Origin: Haloplanus salinarum
GTDB taxonomy: Archaea; Halobacteriota; Halobacteria; Halobacteriales; Haloferacaceae
NCBI RefSeq assembly: GCF_024498175.1
Contig: NZ_CP101823.1
Span: 2,796,987-2,860,986 of the forward strand
Direction: 5' to 3'
Length of the DNA stretch: 64,000 nucleotides
Part shown: positions 33,487 through 41,370 of the stretch, one piece after another
Position numbering within the stretch: the stretch's first letter is position 1
Layout of the letters: the number at the start of each line of letters is the position of its first letter
Position numbers and translations under genes: made by a program
The notes under the pieces: generated by a model
What the model was told of the DNA's origin: nothing
Databases searched by the model: none
The model's input: the letters and a program-made list of their open reading frames with translations, nothing else

Positions 33487-33774
33487 GCGGGCCGTACGGA
33501 CGCGACCGACTTCGACCTGACGGTGGTCGGGTGACGGCTGCCCGCCGATCACGAAGGTAATTTTTCCGATAGATAATGGGAAAGTACGCGGGATCGACCA
33601 CGAACGAGCGCGAATGTCTCGGAAGTCGAAAACTAGCGTAAAGATCGTTATATAGGGATCTGTTCCGATTTTACGAATCCGTTGCCATCGTCGATGAGGG
33701 AATTGTCCGGATCGATCACGACATATCATATTGCAGAAAGTTTTATGGACATGTAGCTCATCGGACTAGTCGAG
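33487..33774. other. AT-richer intergenic region
   Basis: This 288-base gap between divergent genes is clearly lower in GC than its surroundings (for example aatttttccgatagataatg and agatcgttatataggg). It contains a plausible promoter for the small HTH gene: gttttatgg at 33740-33748, about 30 bases before its ATG. No ORF with haloarchaeal codon use and no known repeat was found. Confidence 0.5.
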
Positions 33775-34023
33775 ATGAGTGCCACCCACCTCGCCGCCGA
33801 CGTGAGCGAGCGCGACCGACCGAACATCGACGTGCCCGAGACGCTCCGATCCGCGGAATCGAAACTCGTCTACGTGTTCCTCGCTGCCACCGACGGGGCG
33901 ACGGTCGAAGAACTGCACGAAGCCCTAGACCTCCGGAAGATCACGCTCTTTCCGGTGTTGGACACGCTGGCCGAGCGGGACGCGATCAACCGCGACGGCG
34001 CACGGTACGTCCCGGCGGCGTAA
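33775..34023 (+). CDS. Small winged helix-turn-helix protein
   Basis: An 82-residue protein. Residues 28-80 make a winged helix: SAESKLVYVFLAATDGATVE then ELHEALDLRKITLFPVLDTL as the recognition part and an IN-RDGARYV wing. This matches the TrmB/MarR-like helix-turn-helix found in many small haloarchaeal regulators. It has no sensor domain, so it may act with a partner. It is preceded by a good TATA-like box at leaderless distance. Targets unknown. Confidence 0.75.
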   Translation: MSATHLAADVSERDRPNIDVPETLRSAESKLVYVFLAATDGATVEELHEALDLRKITLFPVLDTLAERDAINRDGARYVPAA

Positions 34024-34437
34024 CGGCGTCGGCGGGGCTCCCGGCGGACTCGGCGTCGGGGCGGTCGATCCGCTCGTGGTGGCGGATCGGTTACCGTGGC
34101 AGGAATCGACCGTGAGAATCGGTGCCCGTGGCCAGCGGGCAGGTGATGTGGCATATCGCGAACCCAGGGTGAACGCCCACCGGGAGCGGATGGGCGTGTC
34201 GGCCATGGACGAGCTGATGGGTAGCATTCCCAGTCCGATCACCCTGAAGACTGACCGGCTCGTGTGGCGTTGACGATGCGGCGAGACCAGATCGTCGAAT
34301 CGGTCACCAATCGCCCCTATTTGTTCGTATGTTCGATCACCTCTCGCATCAGGGTGCACGCATCGTTAGTATAAATGCGTTTGTTTGCATTTCCTTTGAC
34401 TCATTTATCTGTATAATGAGGGGCGGGACGTCGCCGG
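34024..34437. other. Intergenic region without a recognisable gene
   Basis: A 414-base space between two convergent genes. The left part is GC-rich but both strands give only short, atypical readings, such as a 65-codon plus-strand ORF at 34076-34273 that matches no family. The right part (about 34290-34430) is AT-rich and has promoter-like boxes on both strands (agtataaatg near 34368 and, on the minus strand, cattatacag near 34410), which is unexpected between gene ends. A small RNA or decayed gene is possible. Confidence 0.4.
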
Positions 34438-34857
34438 TCAGGCGGACTCGATGGCCGCGGCCACCTCGGCTCGTTCGTCGTCGTCCAGCTCCGGACGCTC
34501 GTCGATCAGGGCGTGGATCGGGCGGCCGCCGTCGTCGGCGAACCGCGGGACGATGTGGACGTGGACGTGGGGGACCTCCTGCCCGGCCAGTTCACCGTTG
34601 TTGACGGCGACCGTCGTCGCCTCGGCGTCGACCGCCCGCTCCACGCGGCCGGTCAGGTCGTGGACCGCGGCGAAGACGTCGGTCGCGAGGTCCGCGGGGA
34701 GGTCGTCGAGGCGTTCGTGGTGTGCTTTGGGGATGACGAGCGTGTGCCCGCGGGCCAGCGGGTTGGCGTCGTGGAAGGCCACGACGGTGTCGTCCTCGTA
34801 GACGGTGTCGCTCGGAATCTCGCCGTCGACGATCGAACAGAAGATGCAGTCGGTCAT
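34438..34857 (-). CDS. HIT family hydrolase
   Basis: A 139-residue histidine-triad protein acting on nucleoside phosphoramidates or similar adenylylated compounds. The N-terminal zinc-type pair Cys4/Cys7 (TDCIFCSIVDGEIP) is followed by AFHDANPLARGHTLVIPKAH and the catalytic triad EVPHVHVHIVPRF. ATG 34857 begins the canonical MTDCIFC; a start seven residues upstream is not needed. It is convergent with no coding partner and lies 45 bases from the ABC permease gene end on the same strand. Confidence 0.93.
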   Translation of the reverse strand: MTDCIFCSIVDGEIPSDTVYEDDTVVAFHDANPLARGHTLVIPKAHHERLDDLPADLATDVFAAVHDLTGRVERAVDAEATTVAVNNGELAGQEVPHVHVHIVPRFADDGGRPIHALIDERPELDDDERAEVAAAIESA

Positions 34858-34902
34858 GGGTGCGGATAGTGTGTCCACGCTAAAGAAACTACGCGGCGGC
34901 GG

Positions 34903-36447
34903 TCACCACGAGGCGCGACGCTGGAGGCCGGCGGTCAGGCCGAACAGGCCGAACCCGAGGCCGAAGAGCACGACGGCCGCGGCGAAGGTGAGCGCGGGTT
35001 GGCCGTTGGTCATCCCCTGAAGCAGGAGGACGCCGACCCCGGACTCGGCGACGAACCACTCGGCGACGACGACGGCGGCGAGGCTCCGCACGACCGAGAG
35101 TTTGACGCCGGCGAAGAGGGCGGGGACGGCGTGTCTGAACCGGACCGCGAGCCGACGCCGGGGGGCGGCGTCGACCAGGTCCAGCAGGTCGGCGTGTGCG
35201 GCGGGCATCCGCCGCAGTCCCGCGGCGGTGCCGACGGTGACCGGGAACACCGCCGCGATGGCGACGAGGACCACCGCCGCCTCGAAGGAGATGCGAACCC
35301 ACACGAGCAGGAGGGGGACGAGCGCGAGGTCCGGGACCGCACGGAGGCCGATCAGCGACCCCTCGACGGTCGAGCGGGCCTCCGGGACCAGCGCGGTGGC
35401 GGTGCCGACGGCGAGTCCGACGGCCGCGCCCGCGCCCCACCCGACGCCGAACTTCGTCAGCGTGTCGACGCTCGTGGAGAGGAAGAGCGCGGGGAAGGCG
35501 GCGAGCGTGGCGGCCACGGCCGCGGGCGTCGGGAGGAGGGTCGTCGCCGCGGCGGCGACGTGCCAGCCACCGAGGAGGAGGAGGACGGACGCGACGGCGG
35601 CGGTGCCGCGGGCGGGGAGCGACGCGCTCCCGAGGACGCCGGTGGATTCGAGCAGGTCGGTCACGTCCGTGGCGTCGGCGTGGAGCCGGCGCTCGACGGC
35701 CGCCACCGCGACGAACAGCGCCACGCCGAACGCCGCGAGGACGAGGACGTACGCGAACAGGAGCGCGGTGTCGAAGCGCTTGGCCGTCGCGAGCAGTTGG
35801 TGTCCGATGCCACGCTCGGCGGCCAGGAACTCCGCGAGAATGACCCCCTGGATGGCGACCGGCGTAGCGAGTTTCAGCCCCGTCACGAACGTCGGGAGGG
35901 CGTTGGGGACGCGGACGTAGAGGACGCGTCGCCAGCGCGGGACGCCGACCGACCGGAGGAGGGTCAGTTGGCCCGCGGGTACCGACCGGAGGCCGTCGAG
36001 GGTCGCCACCGTCACCGGGAAGAAGGTGAGGAGGGCGGCGATGAGCGTCCGGGTCAGTAGCGTCGCGTCGAACAGGAGGATCAGGAGGGGGGCGAACACC
36101 ACCACCGGGACGACCTGCACCCCGAGGAGGAGTGGCGTTCCGAGCAGTCGGATCGGACGGGAGACGGCGAGCGCGAGCGCGAGCAGGACGCCGACGCCGA
36201 CCCCGAGGCCACCCCCGAGGATCACCTCGTAGCCCGTGTAGGCGACGTGGGGGGCCATCTCGGGGGCCCGACGGACGAGCGTCGCGGCCACCGTCGCGGG
36301 CGCCGGGAGCAACAGCGACGGCACGCCGACGACGACGGCGAGGGCGTGCCAGCAGAACAGGGCGGCGGCCGCGACCAGCAGCGCCGCCGACCGCCGCCCG
36401 AGGGCGGGTGCGCGCTCGGCGCCGGACAGCGAGCGCGTCCCACCCAC
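34903..36447 (-). CDS. ABC transporter permease, two fused domains
   Basis: A 514-residue membrane protein made of two SsuC/ThiX-type permease domains in tandem, about residues 20-255 and 285-510. Each has about six helices and an EAA-type coupling loop: LRSVGVPRWRRVLYVRVPNA in the first and DLVDAAPRRRLAVRFRHAVP in the second. Most relatives are single-domain proteins that dimerise, so this fusion supplies both halves of the channel. It follows the substrate-binding lipoprotein by three bases. No ATPase gene is adjacent. By partner it likely imports a thiamine- or pyrimidine-precursor, taurine-like or related compound. Confidence 0.85.
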   Translation of the reverse strand: MGGTRSLSGAERAPALGRRSAALLVAAAALFCWHALAVVVGVPSLLLPAPATVAATLVRRAPEMAPHVAYTGYEVILGGGLGVGVGVLLALALAVSRPIRLLGTPLLLGVQVVPVVVFAPLLILLFDATLLTRTLIAALLTFFPVTVATLDGLRSVPAGQLTLLRSVGVPRWRRVLYVRVPNALPTFVTGLKLATPVAIQGVILAEFLAAERGIGHQLLATAKRFDTALLFAYVLVLAAFGVALFVAVAAVERRLHADATDVTDLLESTGVLGSASLPARGTAAVASVLLLLGGWHVAAAATTLLPTPAAVAATLAAFPALFLSTSVDTLTKFGVGWGAGAAVGLAVGTATALVPEARSTVEGSLIGLRAVPDLALVPLLLVWVRISFEAAVVLVAIAAVFPVTVGTAAGLRRMPAAHADLLDLVDAAPRRRLAVRFRHAVPALFAGVKLSVVRSLAAVVVAEWFVAESGVGVLLLQGMTNGQPALTFAAAVVLFGLGFGLFGLTAGLQRRASW

Positions 36448-36450
36448 GGG

Positions 36451-37557
36451 TCAGAACTCGTACTCCGCCGAGACCCGGTCGGCGTACGATCCGACGTAGG
36501 GGTCGTCGCCGTCGAGGTAGGCGTTGGTCCACGCGTCGTCGACGGCGACGTCCGCCGAGAGGAGGTCGGCCTCGGTCAGCGCGTCCGCGACGGTCCCCCA
36601 GGCCGTCGCGGACTGCCACCCCCAGCCGTGTTCCCGCACCGCGTCGGTCAGGATCAGGCGCTTCGCCGTGTGCTTGATCTTCGTCACGCCGAGGTCGTAG
36701 GAGGCCTCCAGTCGGGGCTGGGCGTCGACGAGGTGGTCCATCGCCCCCTCGGGGTTGTTCGACGCCCACGCCCACCCGCGGGCGGTGGCCCGGAGGTACG
36801 CCCGCAGGGTCTCGGGGTTCGACTCCACGAAGGCGGGGTTGGCGACGACCGACCGCCCGACGGTGGGGATGTGATCGGCGATCCACAGCATCGCGGAGTC
36901 GTGGCCGTCGCGGCCGAGCGAGATACCGTCGGGGAAGGCCCCGAGCGCGGCGTTGGCGTCGCCGGACAGCACCGAGGAGGTCAGCCCGCCCCACCCCACT
37001 TCGAGGAAGGACACCTCGCCGAGGACGCCCGCCCCCTTCAGGATGGCCTTCAGCAGCGCGAGGTTCGAGGCCGCCGGCGGGACGGCGACCGTCTTGCCCG
37101 CGAGCGACGCGGGCCCGTCGAGCTGTCCGCCGAAGGCCTCGGCGGTGGTGTAGACCACGCTGTTCGGACCCTGCTGGGCGGCGGCGTAGGCCTGGAGCGC
37201 CACGCCCTCGTCGCGGGTGCCGAGCGTCGCCGCGGCACTCGTCAGCCCCAGCGGATACTTCTCCAGGCCGACCTGTTTCGCCGTCGAGGCGCCGCCCTTC
37301 CCGGAGACGATGTCGACGCTCAGGCCCTCGGCCTCGTAGAACCCCCGCTCCCGGGCGACGAAGTGCCCGGCGTGGGTGGCGTTGGCCTTCCAGTCCAGGA
37401 GCAACTGGACCGAGGACCGCTCCGGCGTCGGCGTCGCCGCCGTCGTCGGTTCGGCCCCGCTGTCGCCGGCCGTCCCGCCGAGACAGCCGGCGACACCGAC
37501 CGCGAACGTGGCGCCGAGCGCACCGAGCACGCGTCGTCGTGAGGGTGTCGTCGTCAT
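36451..37557 (-). CDS. NMT1/THI5-like substrate-binding lipoprotein
   Basis: A 368-residue exported binding protein. The signal has twin arginines and a lipobox (RRRVLGALGATFAVGVAGC, Cys25), so it is a Tat-exported, lipid-anchored receptor. The mature sequence VQLLLDWKANATHAGHFVAR then GFYEAEGLSVDIVSGKGG is typical of NMT1/ThiY proteins that bind pyrimidine precursors of thiamine; related SsuA proteins bind sulfonates. It is the first gene of a two-gene importer with the fused permease. A promoter-like tttttaaatc box is at about 37622-37632, leaving a leader of roughly 40 bases in which no THI-box riboswitch is visible. Confidence 0.88.
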   Translation of the reverse strand: MTTTPSRRRVLGALGATFAVGVAGCLGGTAGDSGAEPTTAATPTPERSSVQLLLDWKANATHAGHFVARERGFYEAEGLSVDIVSGKGGASTAKQVGLEKYPLGLTSAAATLGTRDEGVALQAYAAAQQGPNSVVYTTAEAFGGQLDGPASLAGKTVAVPPAASNLALLKAILKGAGVLGEVSFLEVGWGGLTSSVLSGDANAALGAFPDGISLGRDGHDSAMLWIADHIPTVGRSVVANPAFVESNPETLRAYLRATARGWAWASNNPEGAMDHLVDAQPRLEASYDLGVTKIKHTAKRLILTDAVREHGWGWQSATAWGTVADALTEADLLSADVAVDDAWTNAYLDGDDPYVGSYADRVSAEYEF

Positions 37558-37646
37558 GGTTGGATCTCCGACCGGCACCGAGGCCGGCCGATTCGTTCGG
37601 TGTCCGGTAGTTCGACGGTTGATTTAAAAATGTTTCGCGGGATGGT

Positions 37647-37742
37647 TTATACGTGGCGGGCGTCGACGAGGGCGGGACACCGGCGACAGTCCGGGTCGAG
37701 GACGAGGGCGTCGTCGGGGGTCGGGACGTCGGGGGCCGGCCA
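37647..37742 (-). pseudogene. Remnant resembling the N-terminus of a uracil-DNA glycosylase
   Basis: In the gap between prs and the binding-protein gene one minus-strand frame reads PTPDDALVLDPDCRRCPALV then DARHV and a stop (TAA, 37647-37649). LDPDCRRCPALVDAR is the start of family 4/5 uracil-DNA glycosylases, where CxxC begins the iron-sulfur site. Nothing of the enzyme follows, and the frame has no normal start codon, so it is a truncated relic at most. Third positions are GC in nearly all codons, supporting former coding. A chance match or a tiny CxxC peptide cannot be excluded. Confidence 0.4.
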
Positions 37743-37746
37743 TCGC

Positions 37747-38598
37747 CTACAGGGCGTCCGCGAGGGCCGGCGCCACGGAGACGGCGGTCACGTCGCGTTC
37801 GATGGTGTCGGTGGCGTAGATGGCCTCGACGCCGGCGCGTTCGAGTTTCGTCCGCGCCGCCCGCGCGAGCAGGGGGTGGACGCAGGCGACGTACACCGCG
37901 GCCGCCGCCCGGTCGTCGAGGACGGCGATGGACTCGCTCATGGTCGTCCCCGTGGCGACGATGTCGTCGACGACGACCACGTCCCGCCCCTCGACGGCGG
38001 CGTCGCCCGGCGTGATCTCGACCTCCGTTCCCGAGTGACGCACCTTGTCGAAGTAGTCGACGGCGCCGCGGCCGTAGGCGTCGCGCACCGACTCGGCGAG
38101 GGAGACGGCGCCCGCGTCGGGCGAGAGGAAAAGCGGGTCGGTCAGCCCCCCGGGCAGAGGGGTCGCCAGCCGCGACGCGGCCCGCACCACGTCGCAGGGC
38201 ACGTCGAAGCAGTCGGTCACCGACGCCTCGTGGGGGTCGACGAGGACGACCCGGTCGGTCCCCGTCGATATCGCGCGGGCGACGGCCCGGGCCGACACGG
38301 GTTGCCCGGGTTCGAACGCACGCTCCTGTCGCCCGTAGCCCATGTAGGGGAGGACCGTCACCACCTCCTCGACGCCCGCCTCGCGGACGGCGTCCTGTAA
38401 CTGCAGGAGTTCGACGTGTGCGGCGTCGGTGGTCGTCGCGGCGACGACGACGGCCCGGTCGGCGTCGGCGGGGACCTCGACCGACGCCATCCGTTCGCCG
38501 TCGGGGAACCGCTCGTAGCGGACCGCGGCCAGCGGCTCCCCCGTCTCCGCGGCTAGGGCCGCACCCAGCGCCTGTGACTCGGAACCCGGAACGATCAT
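37747..38598 (-). CDS. prs: Ribose-phosphate pyrophosphokinase
   Basis: A 283-residue PRPP synthase that transfers pyrophosphate from ATP to ribose 5-phosphate for nucleotide, histidine and related synthesis. Conserved elements are YERFPDGERMASVEVP, LPYMGYGRQERAFEPGQPVS (ATP-binding loop), VLVDPHEASVTDCFDVP (metal-binding) and the PRPP-binding loop VVVVDDIVATGTTMSES. It is shorter than bacterial enzymes (about 315), which is normal for class III archaeal Prs. It is preceded by a beta-propeller gene on the same strand with 37 bases between them. Confidence 0.95.
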   Translation of the reverse strand: MIVPGSESQALGAALAAETGEPLAAVRYERFPDGERMASVEVPADADRAVVVAATTTDAAHVELLQLQDAVREAGVEEVVTVLPYMGYGRQERAFEPGQPVSARAVARAISTGTDRVVLVDPHEASVTDCFDVPCDVVRAASRLATPLPGGLTDPLFLSPDAGAVSLAESVRDAYGRGAVDYFDKVRHSGTEVEITPGDAAVEGRDVVVVDDIVATGTTMSESIAVLDDRAAAAVYVACVHPLLARAARTKLERAGVEAIYATDTIERDVTAVSVAPALADAL

Positions 38599-38635
38599 AC
38601 GGGGGGGTCGACGGCCGGGCCGAAAACCGTTTCCG

Positions 38636-39424
38636 TTAGGCCTGCACCGCCAGCCGCGAGACGCCGGTCACACCCAGCGTCCGCGTCCGCCAGCCGTCGC
38701 CCGCGTCCGCCAGCAACGTCCCGTCGGTGGTCACCGCCACCGTCGCCGCCTCGGTGAACCCCACGTCGACGATCCGGTCGGTCGCAGGCGTCTCGACGGC
38801 CGACCACGCCGCGACGTCCTCGCGGACGAGGAGGCCGGCGTCGCCGACGGCCGCGGCCCGGTCCCCGTCGGCGCCCACCGCCGCGAACGCGCCGTCGCGT
38901 TCGTCCATCCAGCCGTTGCCCAGTCGGTAGAGGCCGTCACCGGTCGCCGCGAACGGCAGGTCCCGGCCGTGGACGTCGCGGACGTCGGCGAGGCCGACCG
39001 GCCGCAGGCCGTCGTCGACGACCCGGTGGACGCCGTCGGCCGCGGCGATCATCCCCGCGTCGACCGCGCGGGGGTCGTCGACGGTCCCCAGCCGCGTCCA
39101 GCCGTCGTCGAGGCGGGCGACCCGGCCGTCGGGGGCCGCCGCCAGCGGCGCCCCCTCGCGGTCGAAGCCGACGGCGACGGCGGTCCCGAAGTCGGTGGCT
39201 TCGTAGCTCCCCACGAGGACGTCCCCGTCGGTGGCGAGGACGCGGCGGTCGCCGGTCGCGGCCACGTCCCGGACGGCCGCCCGGTGGTCGAGGCCGAACT
39301 CGCCGACGAGGTCGGCCGAGAGCGAGGCGACGACCAGTCCCTGTTCGGCGGCGACCAGTATCTCGGTGGCGCCCGTCCGGTCCGCGTAGACCCGCTTCTC
39401 GTCGATGGTGACGTCGTGGCTCAT
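38636..39424 (-). CDS. Haloarchaeal beta-propeller protein (HVO_0234-like)
   Basis: A 262-residue cytoplasmic protein built from about six repeats of a two-to-four-strand unit, such as VLVGSYEATDFGTAVAVGFD and TVAVTTDGTLLADAGDGWRT, with regular G-D/W positions as in a beta propeller. There is no signal peptide. It resembles the haloarchaeal group named after HVO_0234, recalled rather than compared. The stop is 37 bases from the prs start on the same strand, so it may be co-transcribed with prs. Function unknown. Confidence 0.7.
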   Translation of the reverse strand: MSHDVTIDEKRVYADRTGATEILVAAEQGLVVASLSADLVGEFGLDHRAAVRDVAATGDRRVLATDGDVLVGSYEATDFGTAVAVGFDREGAPLAAAPDGRVARLDDGWTRLGTVDDPRAVDAGMIAAADGVHRVVDDGLRPVGLADVRDVHGRDLPFAATGDGLYRLGNGWMDERDGAFAAVGADGDRAAAVGDAGLLVREDVAAWSAVETPATDRIVDVGFTEAATVAVTTDGTLLADAGDGWRTRTLGVTGVSRLAVQA

Positions 39425-39480
39425 ACCCCACCTCCGTGGGGAGCGGTGAAAAACGGTGGTGGGCCGTCGTCGGCCATCGA

Positions 39481-40179
39481 CTACGCGTCCGCCGCCGTCT
39501 CGACCGCCCGCGACCGAACGTGTTCGAGGAAGTTGTCGAACAGCCGCTTGGTCCGACAGGCCGCGGCGTAGGCGTCGGCGTCGATGCCGTCGACGACCGC
39601 CTCGATGCGAGCCTCGGGGAGGTCCTTCCCACGGGTGACCGTCTCGGCGCTCGATCGGTCGTACTCGGGGTGGAACTGCACGCCCCAGCAGTCGCCGCGC
39701 CGGAACGCCTGGATCCCCCGGTCGTTCTCCGCGAGGACGGTCCCGCCGGGGGGGAGGTCGGCCACGCGGTCGGAGTGGGTCTCGAAGGCGACGAAGGGCG
39801 AGTCGATCCCCGCGAGCAGGGGATCGGCGTCGACGACGTCGATCTCCCGGTAACCGATCTCGACGTCGTCCATCGCCTCGACGCGGCCGCCGAGGGCCGC
39901 CGCGAGCGCCTGGTGCCCGTAACAGACCCCGAGGACCGGCAGACCGCGGTCGACCGCCCGTTCGATCCAGGTGAGCAGGTCGTCGATCCAGGACTCGTCC
40001 CAGTAGACCGAGGCCCGCGACCCGGTGACGACCACGCCGTCGTAGTCGAAGTTCGGCGGCAGGTCGCCGACAGTCACGTCGAACTCGGCGAGGTCGGCGT
40101 CTAGCTCCCGCCGGAAGTTGCGGCGGGTGTGGTCGGCGCCGTGGGAGGCGTCCAGAAGGGCGAGACGGGGGCGCTGCAT
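39481..40179 (-). CDS. Class I glutamine amidotransferase-like protein
   Basis: A 232-residue GATase resembling the glutaminase half of GMP synthase. The nucleophile Cys86 is in PVLGVCYGHQALAAALGG, and the His/Glu pair is in GVQFHPEYDRS. The stand-alone form probably hydrolyses glutamine or gamma-glutamyl compounds. DYDGVVVTGSRASVYWDE gives the oxyanion region. ATG 40179 begins the first beta strand (RPRLALLDASHG); upstream sequence in frame is atypical. It lies 32 bases downstream of the alpha/beta hydrolase gene on the same strand. Confidence 0.85.
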   Translation of the reverse strand: MQRPRLALLDASHGADHTRRNFRRELDADLAEFDVTVGDLPPNFDYDGVVVTGSRASVYWDESWIDDLLTWIERAVDRGLPVLGVCYGHQALAAALGGRVEAMDDVEIGYREIDVVDADPLLAGIDSPFVAFETHSDRVADLPPGGTVLAENDRGIQAFRRGDCWGVQFHPEYDRSSAETVTRGKDLPEARIEAVVDGIDADAYAAACRTKRLFDNFLEHVRSRAVETAADA

Positions 40180-40211
40180 ACGCACGGTGAGGCCGCCGAG
40201 ACGGTTGGCTC

Positions 40212-40982
40212 TTACGCCCCGAGGAAGCCGAACAGTCGATCGTTGACCGCGCGGGAGCGCTCGATCCCGATCAGGTGGCCACCGTCGAGGCCGACGAACT
40301 CCCCCCGTGGCAGCTCGCGAGCGAGGCGTCGGCCGCACTCGACCGGCCAGACGGCGTCGTCGCGGCCGTGGATCACGAGCGACGGGACGTCGACCTCGTA
40401 CAGCCGATCCGAGACGTCGAACGCCTCGACGGCGGCGGCCTGTGCCGCCCACGCCTCGGGGGTGGCGTCCTCGGCGGCGCGCCACTCGACGACCTGTTCG
40501 ACGACGTCCGGATGGGCGTCGAGGAAGTCCCGCGAGAGGGCGGCCGCGAGCGACGCCTCCAGGGCGTCGGGATCGGACGGGTCGCCGTACAGCGGATCGA
40601 GGGTCAGGTCGGCGCCGACGGGGGCGGTGCCGAGGAGGGCGAGCGACCGCGGGCGCGAGGAGAGGCGCGCGAGTTCGAGCGCGACCATTCCCCCGAGGCC
40701 GGCGCCGACGACGTGGATCCGCCGACTGCCGTGCGCTTCGAGGACGGCCTGGACGTCGGCGACGAAGTCGTCGACGGTGTAGGGACCGGGCGGAGCGTCG
40801 GAGCGGCCGGTACCGCGGAGATCGGTCACTACCGTCTCGAAGGGGCCGGTCAGGCCCGCGTGTTGCCACCCCCACTGCCAGGCGCCGTAGCCCGCGTCGC
40901 CGAGGAGCAGGACCGTCCCCCGGTCCGGATCACCGTCGACCTCGTAGTACAGGGACACGGAGCCGTTGGACGCGGTGGACAT
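40212..40982 (-). CDS. Alpha/beta hydrolase-fold protein lacking the nucleophile
   Basis: A 256-residue protein with the full alpha/beta-hydrolase pattern: TVLLLGDAGYGAWQW (oxyanion loop), VVTDLRGTGRSDAPPGPYTV, the elbow region, VIHGRDDAVWPVECGRRLAR with the acid, and DGGHLIGIERS with the histidine. The nucleophile elbow reads HVVGAGLGGMVALE, so position 95, normally Ser in G-A-S-L-G-G, is Gly. The acid and histidine are intact. It may be a non-catalytic binding protein or work by another mechanism. A read error of one base is possible but would need an AGC codon where GGC is seen. Confidence 0.85.
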   Translation of the reverse strand: MSTASNGSVSLYYEVDGDPDRGTVLLLGDAGYGAWQWGWQHAGLTGPFETVVTDLRGTGRSDAPPGPYTVDDFVADVQAVLEAHGSRRIHVVGAGLGGMVALELARLSSRPRSLALLGTAPVGADLTLDPLYGDPSDPDALEASLAAALSRDFLDAHPDVVEQVVEWRAAEDATPEAWAAQAAAVEAFDVSDRLYEVDVPSLVIHGRDDAVWPVECGRRLARELPRGEFVGLDGGHLIGIERSRAVNDRLFGFLGA

Positions 40983-41039
40983 GGGCGACCGTAGACGGGC
41001 GAACCACTTGAGGCGTTCCCGTCGGGCCGCGCCGGGTGA

Positions 41040-41318
41040 CTATCGGGAGACGCGAGCGAAGAGCAACGACAGGCCGAGCGCGATGGCCGCGACCCCGACG
41101 GCGAGCAAGCCGCCGCTCAGCGCCAGCGACGGGACGTCGACGGGGTTCGCTCCGGTCACGAGCGCGACCGGCGACACCTGCCGAAGGAGCGAACTGCTGG
41201 GAACCGAGACGCCGACGAGCGCCACGATACCCGCAAGGAGCAGTCCGTACACCGACAGCGCGGACGGACTCGGGAGCCACGACGACTTCACGCGACGAGG
41301 TGCCGCGTCTTCGTACAT
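41040..41318 (-). CDS. Small two-helix membrane protein
   Basis: A 92-residue protein with two hydrophobic segments: ALSVYGLLLAGIVALVGVSV and ALSGGLLAVGVAAIALGLSL, separated by an outward-facing loop (SSSLLRQVSPVALVTGANPV). The N-terminus is polar and the last residues are LLFARVSR. Unknown function. ATG 41318 was chosen as the first Met before the hydrophobic segment. It sits between the hydrolase and alaS on the minus strand. An overlapping antisense reading is a shadow. Confidence 0.6.
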   Translation of the reverse strand: MYEDAAPRRVKSSWLPSPSALSVYGLLLAGIVALVGVSVPSSSLLRQVSPVALVTGANPVDVPSLALSGGLLAVGVAAIALGLSLLFARVSR

Positions 41319-41370
41319 CAAGGCTCGCCCCCGATCCTCAGGAGTGATACTCGGCGGCGTGACGACGGAG

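Noticed and set aside
34076-34273. A 65-codon plus-strand ORF as a small gene.
   Set aside because: Its codon third positions and composition are atypical, no promoter precedes it, and no family is recognised.
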